From: Closterium sp. Naga37s-1
Lineage: Eukaryota > Streptophyta > Zygnematophyceae > Desmidiales > Closteriaceae
DNA length: 64,000 bases
Direction of reading: 5' to 3'
NCBI GenBank assembly: GCA_947471745.1
Contig: CANJKZ010000008.1
Coordinates: forward strand, 2,644,001 to 2,708,000
The notes under the pieces were generated by a model. The model was given only the letters and a program-made list of their open reading frames with translations. It was not told where the DNA came from and did no database searches. Position 1 is the first letter of the stretch. Each line of letters opens with the position of its first letter. Position numbers and translations under genes: made by a program. Below, piece after piece: positions 10,270 through 21,800 of the stretch.

Positions 10270-11280
10270 ATGATGACGTCAAGCGAAACCTCCGGCACTT
10301 CCTTAGGTGGTGTCGTCTCGAATCCCGGCGAACCCTGGACAAACGCGACGGTGTTCGACACGTCGGCGGTTCCGATTTTCACGGGACAAAACTACTCCGC
10401 GTGGAAATTTAAGTTCCAAGTGCTCATGATGGAGCGGGGGCTTTGGGGTCTCTTCGACGGAACGGAGAAAAAGCCGGTCAACGAGGACGAGATCGCGGCA
10501 TGGAAGAAGAAGGACCAAAAGGCGTTCGCAACGTTGATTTCGCGCATCGGCATCAACCTCGTGAGTTCGGTGCGCACGTGCATCAAGCTCGAAGCTTCGG
10601 CGTGTGAAGCATGGAAGCGGCTCGAGACGATGCACGTGAACAAGACTCTCCACGGCAAGATCCTAGCCCGAAATGCGTTCTACACGGTGAAGTTACGCGC
10701 GGGCGAATCGATGCACGAGTATGCGACTCGTGTGGAGGAACTCGGGGAAACGTTCATGGACCTCGGTGGAACGGTCACGGAGGAGGATTGGATTCTCACC
10801 TTGCTTTGCGGCCTTCCGGAAGAGTGGTCGACGGTGATTACGACACTCGATAGTGTGCAAAACACTTGGACGAAGGAAATGGTGGTCGGTCGGCTTCTCC
10901 ATGAAGAATCGCGACGCCGACAATTCGCTAACGAGAGCGTGGAGACCGCCATGTTCTCCGGAGGGAGCTCCGGAAAGAAGTCCAAGTGGAGCAACGGTGA
11001 GGCAAAGAAGTCGTCCGGTGGAAACGGTCGCGGCAAGGGCAACGCATCGAACGGTTCGAGCAAGTGTCATTATTGTCGCAAAGCGGGACACTTTTGGCGT
11101 GAATGTCGGAAGCGGCCGAGCGATTGGATTCCATCGAAGGCGCGGAACCAAGAGGCAACGCGCACACGGCATCCGGCGAGGCGGATGATTCAACGGAGTC
11201 GCTCGTTTTGTTGGCCGGTGACGGGATCAACACTTCAAACGACGCGTGGTTCCTCGACACCGGTGCAACACAACACATGA
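10270..11280 (+). CDS. gag: Copia Gag polyprotein
   Basis: 336 codons starting 37 bases after the primer-binding site. The N-terminal half resembles copia Gag (UBN2/DUF4219 type: GQNYSAWKFKFQVLM, then LLCGLPEEWSTVITTL). A Lys/Gly/Ser-rich linker leads to a CCHC zinc knuckle, CHYCRKAGHFWREC, at residues 266-279. Gag forms the virus-like particle and binds the element's RNA. The frame ends within the first 180 bases of pol, which is in the -1 frame relative to gag. This differs from the single-frame Gag-Pol of most plant copia elements. Confidence 0.93.
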   Translation: MMTSSETSGTSLGGVVSNPGEPWTNATVFDTSAVPIFTGQNYSAWKFKFQVLMMERGLWGLFDGTEKKPVNEDEIAAWKKKDQKAFATLISRIGINLVSSVRTCIKLEASACEAWKRLETMHVNKTLHGKILARNAFYTVKLRAGESMHEYATRVEELGETFMDLGGTVTEEDWILTLLCGLPEEWSTVITTLDSVQNTWTKEMVVGRLLHEESRRRQFANESVETAMFSGGSSGKKSKWSNGEAKKSSGGNGRGKGNASNGSSKCHYCRKAGHFWRECRKRPSDWIPSKARNQEATRTRHPARRMIQRSRSFCWPVTGSTLQTTRGSSTPVQHNT

Positions 11281-14200
11281 CGCACTCGGCGTCGCTCCTC
11301 AACAACGTCGGTGCTCCGGGAGACGTCAAGCGCGTCGTCTTCGGGAACGATAAATCGCTACCGGTGGTTGGAGTTGGGAGTACGCGTCTCATCGTCGATG
11401 GCGGGCCGGTGGACATCACGAACGTGCTTCACGTCCCGGGATTGAAGGTGAATCTACTCTCCGTCACTCAACTCGCAAAGAAAGACGTGAAGGTCACCAT
11501 CGATGGCGCGAAGATGAACCTCTTTTGGAAGGGGAAGCAATTCGCGCAAGGCGTTCTCAACGGACAACTCTACCAACTCAAGACGCATCCGACAACGGCC
11601 TCATCCAACGTGGCGCAAGGCTCCAAGGCGACTCTCAAAATGTGGCATAATCGGCTTGCGCACGCCAACTACGACTCGGTCAAAGAGTTGGCCAACAAAG
11701 GACTTGCGAAGGGATTTGACGTGATCGCCGGCAACGACGAGAAGGGCGTGTGCGCGGCGTGTGTCGAAGGAAAAATGGCTCGCAAGCCATTTGGTAGCCG
11801 TACCTCACCCCTCGCAAAGGACCCGCTTGCGCTTGTTCACATGGACGTGTGTGGACCGATGCGGCATGCATCAAAGGGAGGAGCGCGGTTCCTCTTAGTG
11901 ATGCTCGACGACGCGACGCGGATGAGTTGGACCCGACTCTTGAAGGCTAAGGGAGATGCGGCCAAGGCGATTCAAGAGTGGGCGCTCGACGTTTGCGACG
12001 ACGGCAAGAAGCGGATCAAGTGCATTCGCACCGACGGTGGCGGCGAATTCGTGAGCAACGAGCTTGAAAAATTGATGAAAAGCAAGGGCATTAAGCACGA
12101 CGTCACGACACCCTACACACCCCAACAAAATGGAGCGGTAGAGCGGCTCAATCGCACATTGATGGAGGCCGTTCGTTCACTTCTTCAACACTCCAAGCTT
12201 GGGAACGAGTGGTGGGGAGAGGCGAGTGCGCTAGCGGCATGGATTCGTAATCGTGTGCCAACAAAGGTGCTACCGGGAACGACTCCGTTCGAAGCATGGA
12301 CCGGAACGAAGCCGAACCTATACCGCCTACGCACCTTTGGGTGCCTTTGCTACTACCATGTACCGGATCCACTTCGCCACAAGTTGCAACCGAAAGCTCG
12401 TGCGGCGATCTACTTGGGGATTGCGGCGAACGAGCGTGCATGGCGAGTGTGGGATTTGGATGAAAAACGCGTCGTCACGTCTCGGGATGTGATCTTCGAC
12501 GAAGACAAGTTCCCGACAAAGGAGAAACAAACGCCGCAACTCACCGTCGTCCTTCCCGCACGAGAGGAGGATGAAGCGGTGGAGGTTTCACCGCACGTGA
12601 AGAAGGGAGCCGAAAGTGGAGGGGGAGAGAACGAGGAGTGCGATGATGATGTCGAGGAGGTGCCACCAACCGAGGAGGCCACTTCCTCCGCACCTTCTTC
12701 CCTACCATTGGCGTTGACTCGCGGGCGTCGTACACCTCGCCCCAACACGAGGTTAACCGACTATGCTACGGTCGCCGTTGGGGAGTCGGATGAGGAGAGT
12801 GCGGCGATTTGCCTAGCGACCATCGGCGACGATAACCCACGCACTCACAAGGAGGCTTTGGCTTCCCCGGATGCACCACTATGGAAGCAAGCGATGGAGA
12901 GGGAGTTAGCATCGATCAAGGAGAACGATGTTTTCGAGCTCGTCGACCCGCCGAAGGGTGCCTACTTGGTGGGATGCAAGTGGGTGCTTAGGAAGAAATT
13001 GGGAGCCGATGGAGGTGTCGAACGCTACAAGGCGCGGCTTGTGGCGCAAGGGTACACTCAACGGGAGGGGGAGCACTATAGTGAGACCTTCGCTCCCGTT
13101 TCGAAGGCCTCCACTCTTCGGGTGTTGCTCGCGCTAGCGGCATCTCTCAACCTCGAGGTGGAACAATTGGACGTTTGCACCGCCTTCCTCTACGGACTTC
13201 TCATGGAAGAAGTCTACATGCGGCAACCCCCGGGGTACGATGACGGTAGCGGTCGGGTGTGGAAGCTCAAGCGTACCCTCTATGGCTTGAAGCAAAGCCC
13301 ACGCGGATGGTACAAGCGCATCGACGACTTTCTTCTTCAACACGGCTTCGCGCGTAGCGTGTGTGATAGCGCTTTGTACGTGTTGAAGGAGGGGGAGAAG
13401 CAATTGGTGCTTTTGCTCTACGTCGATGACCTCCTTCTTTTCTCCGACTCCAAAGACCTCATTCGAGAGGTCAAGCAACGGCTAGGGGCGGAGTTTGCCA
13501 TGAGGGACTTGGGACCGGTGACGTACTACCTCGGGATGCACGTCGACCGCGACCGCGTGAACGGGACCATTCACCTCCACCAAGAAAAATATGTGAAAGG
13601 GGTTGTGGAGCGCTTCGGCATGGGTAATAGCAACCCGGTGGGGACGCCACTAGACACGGGATTTTCTTGCCTCCCGGGAGAGGAAGAATCCGCCCTCGAC
13701 GAAGCCGAAGGGAAGCGGTTTCATTCGCTAGTCGGCTCACTCATGTATGCCGCCGTTTCCACCCGTCCCGACCTCTCATACGCCGCCGGGGTACTTGGAC
13801 GAGCCGTAAGCAACCCTCATACCGAGCATGTGCGTGCGGGAGGACGTGTTCTACGCTACCTCCAAGGCACACCCAACTTGGGAATCGTATATGAAGCCGG
13901 TCCAATCGTGCTTAAGGGCTACACCGACTCGGATTATGCCGGTGATCAAAGCAAGCGCAAGAGTACCGGCGGGTACGTCTTCACCTTGCTTGGGGGAGCC
14001 GTGAGTTGGCAAAGCAAGTTGCAACCAACCGTGGCTCTAAGCACAACGGAAGCGGAGTATATGACACTCACTCAAGGAGCCATGGAGGCAATATGGCTAC
14101 GGCGCCTTCTAGCGGAGCTTGGGCATCCTCAAGCTGACCCAACTCCTCTCTTTTGTGACAACCAAGCGGCCATAAACCTCACTCACAATGCCGTCCTTCA

Positions 14201-14375
14201 CGGGCGTACCAAGCACATTGAGGTGAAGCATCACTTCATTCGTGAGGTGGTCGAGAGAGGTGAGGTCAAGGTCACATACATAAGCACCAAGGCGCAACCC
14301 GCGGATTTCCCCACTAAACCACTCCCTAAGGATTCATTCCGTGCATGCCGTGAGCGTGTTGGTATGAACACCTAG
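11103..14375 (+). CDS. pol: Copia Pol: protease, integrase, RT, RNase H
   Basis: 1,090 codons without interruption. An aspartic protease motif (LDTGATQHMT) lies near residue 52, followed by the GAG-pre-integrase His/Cys region (HNRLAHANY ... CAACVEGK). The integrase core has HMDVCGP, RTDGGGEF and PQQNGAVERLNR. The reverse transcriptase has YVDD near residue 773, and RNase H includes GYTDSDYAGD and STTEAEYM. The ATG at 11103 directly follows an in-frame TGA, so Pol must be made either by -1 frameshifting in the 178-base overlap with gag or by internal initiation. No stop or deletion is visible, so this copy looks competent. Confidence 0.95.
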   Translation: MSEAAERLDSIEGAEPRGNAHTASGEADDSTESLVLLAGDGINTSNDAWFLDTGATQHMTHSASLLNNVGAPGDVKRVVFGNDKSLPVVGVGSTRLIVDGGPVDITNVLHVPGLKVNLLSVTQLAKKDVKVTIDGAKMNLFWKGKQFAQGVLNGQLYQLKTHPTTASSNVAQGSKATLKMWHNRLAHANYDSVKELANKGLAKGFDVIAGNDEKGVCAACVEGKMARKPFGSRTSPLAKDPLALVHMDVCGPMRHASKGGARFLLVMLDDATRMSWTRLLKAKGDAAKAIQEWALDVCDDGKKRIKCIRTDGGGEFVSNELEKLMKSKGIKHDVTTPYTPQQNGAVERLNRTLMEAVRSLLQHSKLGNEWWGEASALAAWIRNRVPTKVLPGTTPFEAWTGTKPNLYRLRTFGCLCYYHVPDPLRHKLQPKARAAIYLGIAANERAWRVWDLDEKRVVTSRDVIFDEDKFPTKEKQTPQLTVVLPAREEDEAVEVSPHVKKGAESGGGENEECDDDVEEVPPTEEATSSAPSSLPLALTRGRRTPRPNTRLTDYATVAVGESDEESAAICLATIGDDNPRTHKEALASPDAPLWKQAMERELASIKENDVFELVDPPKGAYLVGCKWVLRKKLGADGGVERYKARLVAQGYTQREGEHYSETFAPVSKASTLRVLLALAASLNLEVEQLDVCTAFLYGLLMEEVYMRQPPGYDDGSGRVWKLKRTLYGLKQSPRGWYKRIDDFLLQHGFARSVCDSALYVLKEGEKQLVLLLYVDDLLLFSDSKDLIREVKQRLGAEFAMRDLGPVTYYLGMHVDRDRVNGTIHLHQEKYVKGVVERFGMGNSNPVGTPLDTGFSCLPGEEESALDEAEGKRFHSLVGSLMYAAVSTRPDLSYAAGVLGRAVSNPHTEHVRAGGRVLRYLQGTPNLGIVYEAGPIVLKGYTDSDYAGDQSKRKSTGGYVFTLLGGAVSWQSKLQPTVALSTTEAEYMTLTQGAMEAIWLRRLLAELGHPQADPTPLFCDNQAAINLTHNAVLHGRTKHIEVKHHFIREVVERGEVKVTYISTKAQPADFPTKPLPKDSFRACRERVGMNT

Positions 14376-14396
14376 TGGCTTGGGTGCAAGGGGGAG

Positions 14397-14949
14397 TGTT
14401 GGAAGGAAACGGTGGTGGGGCGGTGGTATGCCCCCAACCCACCGAGGGCACTTCGGTGCCTTCGATCCCTTTGACTAGGGATCGGTGGAATGGCACCGAT
14501 TGACTTCGGGAGACTCACCCTTCGGTGCCACGTGGCGGCACCACATTCCAACCTTCAAGTGCAAGGCGAATTCGGTGTGTTCGGTGTGAAATTCGGTGGT
14601 CGAATTTCACCCCAACCGAAATGTTACACGCGGCGCATTCGCGACGCGAGTGTAGCGATGTGATGTTACATGTGCGGTTCGATGTAATGCATTTGCTATA
14701 AATCGACCTGCCTTGTATGCATGCTTTATACTGAAATCCTGAATCTTCTTGTACATGGTCCATTCGAACCAAAATTCCAGAGAGGTCTATCCTTGCTTCT
14801 AAGAGCACTAGCAATCACGTGAACGCCAATATCTCGGCGTATACTTGGGCGATTAACGTGTTTGACGGCTTGTTGGAAAGCCAAGACTGTGCTCTATCGT
14901 TTAGTGCAACTTAGAGTTCCTGCAAAGTAGAGGAGACGCCTCTACAACA
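14397..14949 (+). repeat. 3' LTR of young copia element
   Basis: Appears identical to the 5' LTR. It is followed by target duplication ATGCT and then by the rest of the LINE 5' UTR. Confidence 0.95.
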
Positions 14950-15540
14950 ATGCTGGTATTCCTTGTGTGGGCGTGAGATGTTCCACAGAGACTGTTCTGC
15001 ACGCCTGTGACGACGAGGGGCCCATGCATGTTGCTGGAGGACCGGAAGGTGGGGTTCCGCCCGCTTGGATGAAAGGGGGATGATCTGGCCTTGTGAGTCC
15101 GAAGTGGTAAAGTTACGTGGTGCATGAATCCCGTCGTTGAAGAGGAGCCACGTTGGAAACTGCTTAGTGTTAACCTGCCATAGAAAACGTCTTGATTCGT
15201 CCAATCGACAGCTTACCTTGAGTGTAGCATTCGTTGCTGGCCGAGCAGATGGATGCGTAACAGAAGATGGCGGGGTGTGCAGGGGTTCCCATATTGGCGA
15301 AAACTCCGACCTGTCAAAACCACAGCATAGACACGTGAGGGTGAACAGAAGGCAGAAACTTACCGTTTGTGTCGAGGACCAGAGCAGGATGAGGTCGATG
15401 TTCCCATCGGCTCTGGATGGCAGACGGTAGTTTGAAATTCCAAAACCGCAAAGTTGAGCAGGCGGAAAGCGGTTGGGAACCGTCATTTTCACTGAGGAAC
15501 CAGGGTACAGTTGCGTAGGTGGTGCGAAGGATCTACGAGA

Positions 15541-15876
15541 ATGTCGAACTCTCCAGTCTCCACGTGGATGGATTATGCAACACGTGGCACGTGTCTTGCT
15601 CCGCTGTGCTCCGCCCGCCTTTCCCGTCCGCCTGTTTCCTACGCGGGCGCGCGCAGTAATGCGTGAGGCGCAAGCGAGCGAACCGAATTCTCTCTGTTAC
15701 TTCATCCCTCCCGCATTTCGTGAGCACTATATATTTCGCCTTCCCACGTCAGATCTGCGTTCTTTGACAAACTGCTCGATTCCAATTTTGCCTCTCCCGC
15801 CAACAAATCTGCTCCCTAGCTTCTCGGCTACAACAAGTTTGCCTTCCCATACAAAGTTTCCATAGTCTTTCCATTC
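15541..15876 (+). promoter_or_regulatory. Probable ClpB promoter and 5' UTR
   Basis: A TATA-like box TATATATTT at 15728-15736 lies about 140 bases upstream of the first ATG. The segment has scattered GAA/TTC triplets (around 15679 and 15718), but I see no clean heat-shock element with regular 5-base spacing, so heat control is not shown by sequence. The LINE target duplication ends at 15540, so anything further upstream was displaced by 12.6 kb. Confidence 0.5.
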
Positions 15877-18800
15877 ATGTGCGCAGCCACTTTCGTGCGA
15901 CTTGCCAACCGCAGTGTGCCTCGCGTCATGGACACCGTCGCCGCTCGTCTCGCCGCCACACGGCAGGTGGCGCCGGCAGCTGCGCTTCGCCCGCATCCTC
16001 GCCGCACTCCCGTCGCGACTCTTACATCTCTCTCCCGCGTCGGCCCGCAGCTACTGACACGCTGCCACGTGTCGCCGTCTGCGTCGCATGGCGTTCGCGC
16101 AGCGTCGTCGGGCTCCTCTACTCAGTTGTCGTCGGATTTCGTCAACTCGCAGCTGCGACACTTCAGTGGGCGACCCCTGTCGCCAGCCCTAGCACACTCG
16201 CCAGGAGTGGCGCCTCGGCGGCGCTTCCACCGCTCTGCACCGTGCCGTGCTGCCGCCAGCGGAGGCAGGGTAATACCATGAGAAGAGTTTAGGGGGTGTT
16301 TGGGAAGATCAGGGTTACGCACGCTCTGGGAGACCGCCTGCCTTTATTCCGTCACTCCTGCTCTCGCATGTGACGTGTGTTTTTCCAGTTTGTCCCTTCG
16401 TTTACCATTTAATGATTTCCTCCTTCATTTGGTTCTACAGAGTTGAGTTGCGACGCGCTGTTCGATGCGCACCTTCCTCCATCCGCCCCTCGTCACTCTC
16501 CCCACACATGCTGACGTCTCCCTCCCCATCCCACTGCTTCTCTTCCCCCCTTTCCTCCTTGTTCCCCCACACGTGGCGCGCGCAGATCAGCCAGGGCGAG
16601 TTCACGGAGGCGGCGTGGCAGGTGATAATCGCGTCGCCGGAGGTGGCGAAGGAGAGCCGTCAGCAGATCGTGGAGACGGAGCACCTCATGAAGGCGCTGC
16701 TGCAGCAGCGCAACGGCCTCGCGCGCCGCATCCTCGCCAAGGCCGGCAGCGACGGCACGGAGCTGCTCTCCGCCACCGACCGCTACATCGCGCGCCAACC
16801 CAAGGTGTCGGGCGACTCGAGTCAGATGCTGGGGCGCGATCTGGAGGCGCTGATAGAGCGCGCGCGCGGCTTCAAGGCGAGCATGGGCGACGAGTTCGTG
16901 TCCATCGAGCACCTGCTGCTCGCGTTCACCGGCGACCGCCGCTTCGGCGAGAAGGCGCTGCGCGACGCTGGGCTGTCGCAGGCGGCGCTGGAGAAGGCCG
17001 TCGCTGAAGTGCGCGGGTCGCAGAAGGTCACTGACCAGCGTGAGTGACTGCACCGCACCGCACCGCACTGCTCTGCGCCGATCAGCGCTAGTGGCTCCAC
17101 TGCACCAAACCGCACTGCACTTCAGGGTGGACTTTAACAGAGGTCCTTCTGAGCCTGTCCATAGGACTTCTCCTTGCACACCCTGCTCACCCTCCCCTTC
17201 CCCGCTCCCTGTCCCCCTCATCCCCCTTCTCCTCCTGTCCCGGGCTCCCCTGCAGAGCCGGAGAACAAGTACGAGGCGTTGGAGCGGTACGGGCGGGATC
17301 TGACGGAGATGGCTCGGCAGGGCAAGCTGGACCCGGTGGTGGGGCGAGATGATGAGATCCGCCGCGCCATCCAGATCCTCTCGCGCCGCACCAAGAACAA
17401 CCCCGTGCTCATCGGCGAGCCTGGCGTGGGCAAGACTGCTATTTCTGAAGGGTGAGTGGCGTGGGTGGCGTGGTATGTGTGTGAGGGGTTGGGAGCCGAC
17501 TCGTCACGCTGCTGCCATTCCTCTTCGTGCCGCCGCTCCCACCATGAGCTCATTGAACGGACTTGCTGCCACGTGTGATCTGTCTTGTGTGGTCACCCCA
17601 CTCGCACCCTCTCTAGTCCACTGCCTCACTCGCACGCACTCACCTCCTGCATCGCGCTCTCTCTCTCTCTCTCTCTCTCACCCACGGCCCTGTCCGCCGC
17701 CCTTTCTCTGTGGGCAGGTTGGCGCAGCGCATAGTGCAGGGCGACGTGCCAGAGGCGCTCATCAACCGCAAGGTGAGCCACCACTGCTCCTGCCCGCCCG
17801 CCTGCATGCATGCATGCACTTTATTGGATGCTTCCCAGCTGCCTAGCCTTTCGGCTGCCTAGCCTCTCGGCTGCCTAGCCTGTGGGGTTGTCAGCTCTTT
17901 TTACCGCCGTTCCCCGTGTGCTGTGTAGCCTCACTGCTGCCACCCATCCTGCCTTGCTCTCTCCACCACCATCTCCCATCCTTCCGATCCTCCTTATCCC
18001 CTTCCTTCTTTCAGCCCGCACCTTCATCTTCACCTCACCTTCACCTTCACACACCAACACCTTATGACACCCGCCACGTCTCTTCGTCACTGTCTAACCC
18101 CTACGCCCCTGCTACTCCCCCTGAATCCTCTTTCTTCTTCCTTGTTGCTTTCCTCCCCACCCTTTGGTCCACCTTTTTTGGCTTGCGTGGACGGCGTGCA
18201 GCTGATATCGCTGGACATGGGCGCGCTGATAGCGGGAGCCAAGTTCCTTTCTTACCCATGAACCCCGCCCGCCCCCCCTCCCCCTCTCCACTTCCGCGCC
18301 CCCCTCCCTGCGCGCCACCCCCTGTGCAGCTGATCTCGCTGGACATGGGCGCGCTGATAGCGGGAGCCAAGTTCCGGGGCGAATTTGAGGACCGGCTGAA
18401 GGCGGTGCTGAAGGAGGTGACGGACAGCAACGGCGGCATCGTGCTCTTCATTGATGAGATCCATACTGTTGTTGGTGCCGGTGAGTGGCGCTGGTGACAT
18501 GAGTAGATGGTTGTGAGGGAGTGGTGAGTGGCATCGTGCTCTTCATTGATGAGATCCACACCGTTGTTGGCGCTGGTGAGTGGCGCGGGTGATAGAGAAT
18601 GAGTCCTTGGTTGAGAGGGAGCTGTGAGCGGGCATCGTGCTCTTCATTGACGACGAGATCAATGGAACCTCGCACGCTTGCGCATCACAGGCTTTGCTTT
18701 CTCGCGCGTCTCCAAGGAGATTGACAGTGCTGGTAACAGCTGTTGGCCTCACCTCCCCCTCTTCACCTCTCCCTCTTTGCCTCCCTCCTCACCCGTTCTC

Positions 18801-21800
18801 ACCTCCCTTTCCTCCTCTCATCCCCTCACTTTCTCCCATCCCCCTTCCCTCCCAGGAGCGAGCGAGGGAGCCATGGACGCAGGCAATCTCTTAAAGCCCA
18901 TGCTGGGTCGCGGCGAGCTGCGCTGCATCGGAGCCACGACGCTGGACGAGTACCGCAAGCACATAGAGAAGGATCCCGCCCTGGAGCGCACCACCTGCCC
19001 TTCCATTCACCCTGTCCTTCTTTTCCCTTCCTCTTCTCCCTCCCCTGCGCTCCCGCTCCCCTCCTCCCCTCCCCCTCTTCCCCTCTCGCTCCCCCCCTTC
19101 CCCTCCCCACCTCCCAGGAGCGAGCGAGGGCGCAATGGACGCGGGCAACCTGTTAAAGCCCATGCTGGGTCGCGGCGAGCTGAGGTGCATCGGAGCCACG
19201 ACGCTGGACGAGTACCGCAAGCACATAGAGAAGGACCCCGCCTTGGAGCGCCGCTTCCAGCAGGTGTACGTGGGGCAGCCGACTGTGCCGGACACCGTCA
19301 GCATCCTGCGCGGGCTGAGGGAGCGCTACGAGTTGCACCACGGGGTGCGCATCAGTGACAACGCGCTCGTGGCCGCGGCTACGCTGTCGGATCGTTACAT
19401 CTCCGACCGCTTCCTGCCGGATAAAGGTGCGCGTGGAAGGTGCTGGTTTCAGTATGCGGTGCCTCCGCAGGTGTACGTGGGGGTAAGCCCTCTGTTACCG
19501 ATACAATCAGCATCTTGAGTGGGCTGAGGGAGCGCTACGAGCTGCACCACGGGGTTAGGATTAGTGACAATGCGCTCGTGGCGGTGGCGTCCCTGTCGGA
19601 TCGCTATATCTCGGATCGGTTTCTGCCGGATAAAGGTGGGACGGGCTGCTGTTTTGAAAGGGAAAGGGTACAGCGGGCGGAGAGTGGGTGTGGCGTTGTG
19701 TGTTTGCAACTGCTAAACCTGACTCGAAACATTTAGGGTTGATTGGGTTGGACATGCCGTTGGCTTCTTTCCAGGTCACGGTTCTTACTGGTTCTCTCCT
19801 CTCCCTCACTGGTGCGTGCTGTTTCGATATTCCTCCTTCGCTACGAGTGACAAAAGGTGTTTTCGTGTTTCCTTACACCTCCTCCATTCCCCCCCTCCTT
19901 ACACCTCCTCCCTTCTCCCCCATCCATCACGCATGCAGCCATCGACCTGGTGGACGAGGCAGCGGCGAAGATAAAGATGGAGATCACAAGCAAGCCCACT
20001 GCGCTGGAATAGTGGCATCGACGCCAGTAGCTAACAACACTCCCAGTTCTCCCCGTTCCCATTCCCTGACCCCCTGTTCTGCTCACGCATGCAGCCATCG
20101 ACCTGGTGGACGAGGCAGCAGCGAAGATAAAGATGGAGATCACCAGCAAGCCCACGGCGCTGGACGAGGTGGACCGTTCCGTGCTCAAGCTCGAGATGGA
20201 ACGCCTCTCCCTCGGGAACGACACCGACAGGTGCCCTGCCTGCCTGCCTGCTTCACCCTCTTGACTCTGTTGACTCTTGACCCTGTTGACCCCCTTGACT
20301 CTGTTGGGCTTTTTTTTTACCTTGTTCACTCTTCTTCTCAACGTGCTGTTTCTTTTGACTGTCGCTGTGTTGGTCGACGCCGCCCACTTCGATGCTACCA
20401 CACTCCACTCCAACCTCCACTTCACCCATCAACCTGTCCCACTGTTCCCCCTCCCCCTCCCCTCCCACACACCCCCCTCCCCCTCTCCTCCCCTCCAGGC
20501 TCTCCCGGAAGCGGTATGAGCGGCTGGAGAACGAGCTGAAGGTCCTCAAATCCCGCCAGGCCGAACAAGTCTGTACTGCTGCGTTCCCACACACTCCCTC
20601 CCACCCATCCCCTCCCACTCCTCCCCTCAGGCTGTCCCAGGAGCGGTACGAGCGGCTGGAGACCGAGCTCAAGGTTCTCAAATCCCGTCAGGCCGAACTC
20701 ACCGAACAATGGGAGCGCGAGAAGAGCGTGATGTCGCGCATCCAGAGCATCAAAGAAGAGGTGGACCGCGTGAACGTGGAGATCGGGCAGGCGGAGCACG
20801 AATACGGCGTCATTCTTAAGCCCCCACATTGACTCAAACGGCAATCTGTACTGCTGCTTTCCCCACCATCCCCTCCGCCAAACCCCCCTCTCTCTCAGGC
20901 TGTCCCGGGAGCGCTACGAGCGGCTGGAGACCGAGCTCAAGGTCCTCAAATCCCGCCAGGCTGAACTCACGGAACAATGGGAGCGCGAGAAATCGGTGAT
21001 GTCGCGCATCCAGAGCATCAAGGAGGAGGTGGACCGCGTGAACGTGGAGATCGGGCAGGCGGAGCGAGACTACGACCTCAACCGCGCGGCGGAGCTCAAG
21101 TACGGCAACCTCATCTCCCTCGAGAAGCAGCTCTCTGATGCCGTGGCGGCCCTGAACGAGTACCAGCAGTCGGGCAAGTCCATGCTGCGCGAGGAGGTCA
21201 CGAGCAGCGATATCGCGGAGGTGGTGGCCAAGTGGACGGGCATCCCGGTGGATAAGTTGCAGGAGTCGGAGCGGGAGAAGCTGCTGAAGCTGGATGATGA
21301 GCTGCACAAGAGGCTCATCGGCCAGGAGACGGCCGTCACTGCTGTGGCGGAGGCCATTCAGCGGTCGCGCGCTGGGTTGTCGGATCCCAACCGGCCCATC
21401 GCGAGCTTCATGTTCATGGGACCCACTGGTGAGTGAGCCTTTCATCCACGACAAGAAGCACTTAAACGAGCATTTATTTTTACTCGTGCCTCACCTCGCC
21501 TCTCCCCTTCTCTTCCCCACCCCCTCCCCATATCCTCCCCTTCTATTCATCCCTCGCCCTCCCCCTCGCAGGTGTGGGCAAGACGGAGCTGGCCAAATCT
21601 CTCGCGGCATTCCTCTTCGATAGTGACGAGGCGTTGGTGCGCATAGACATGAGCGAGCACATGGAGAAGCACTCCGTGTCGCGCCTCATCACCCACCCCC
21701 CCTCTCTTCCCTCCCCTCCTTACCCCTCTCTTCCCCTTATGTCTCCCCCAGGTGTGGGCAAAACCGAGCTGGCCAAGTCCCTGGCAGCCTTCCTCTTCGA

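Larger units (their letters stand above)
9667..14949 (+). mobile_element. Young intact Ty1/copia retrotransposon (identical 553-bp LTRs)
   Basis: The LTRs at 9667-10219 and 14397-14949 are identical as far as I can read them. Both begin TGTTGGAAGG and end CTACAACA, and the 5-bp target duplication ATGCT lies at 9662-9666 and 14950-14954. The PBS TGGTATCAGAGC (10221-10232, initiator tRNA-Met type) and a purine tract AAGGGGGAG before the 3' LTR are present. Domain order is gag, protease, integrase, RT, RNase H, which places it in copia. It sits in the 5' UTR of the LINE, so it is younger than the LINE. The LTRs differ completely from those of the copia copies at 47-64 kb, so this is a separate family. 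Confidence 0.96.
2920..15523 (-). mobile_element. Full-length L1-type LINE, interrupted by a copia element
   Basis: The element is flanked by perfect 17-bp direct repeats GCGAAGGATCTACGAGA at 2903-2919 and 15524-15540, a typical LINE target duplication. On the minus strand it ends with an AATAAA signal followed by an A-rich tail (plus 2920-2950) directly against the repeat. It carries ORF1 and ORF2 in L1 order. Without the nested copia insertion (9667-14949 plus its own 5-bp duplication) it measures about 7.3 kb, and the 5' UTR is split between 9203-9666 and 14955-15523. The exact duplication and long ORF2 suggest a fairly recent insertion. It landed about 340 bp upstream of the ClpB start codon. 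Confidence 0.93.

Noticed and set aside
15541-15876. Heat-shock element upstream of ClpB
   Set aside because: GAA and TTC triplets occur but not in the alternating 5-base spacing needed; the evidence is too weak to annotate.
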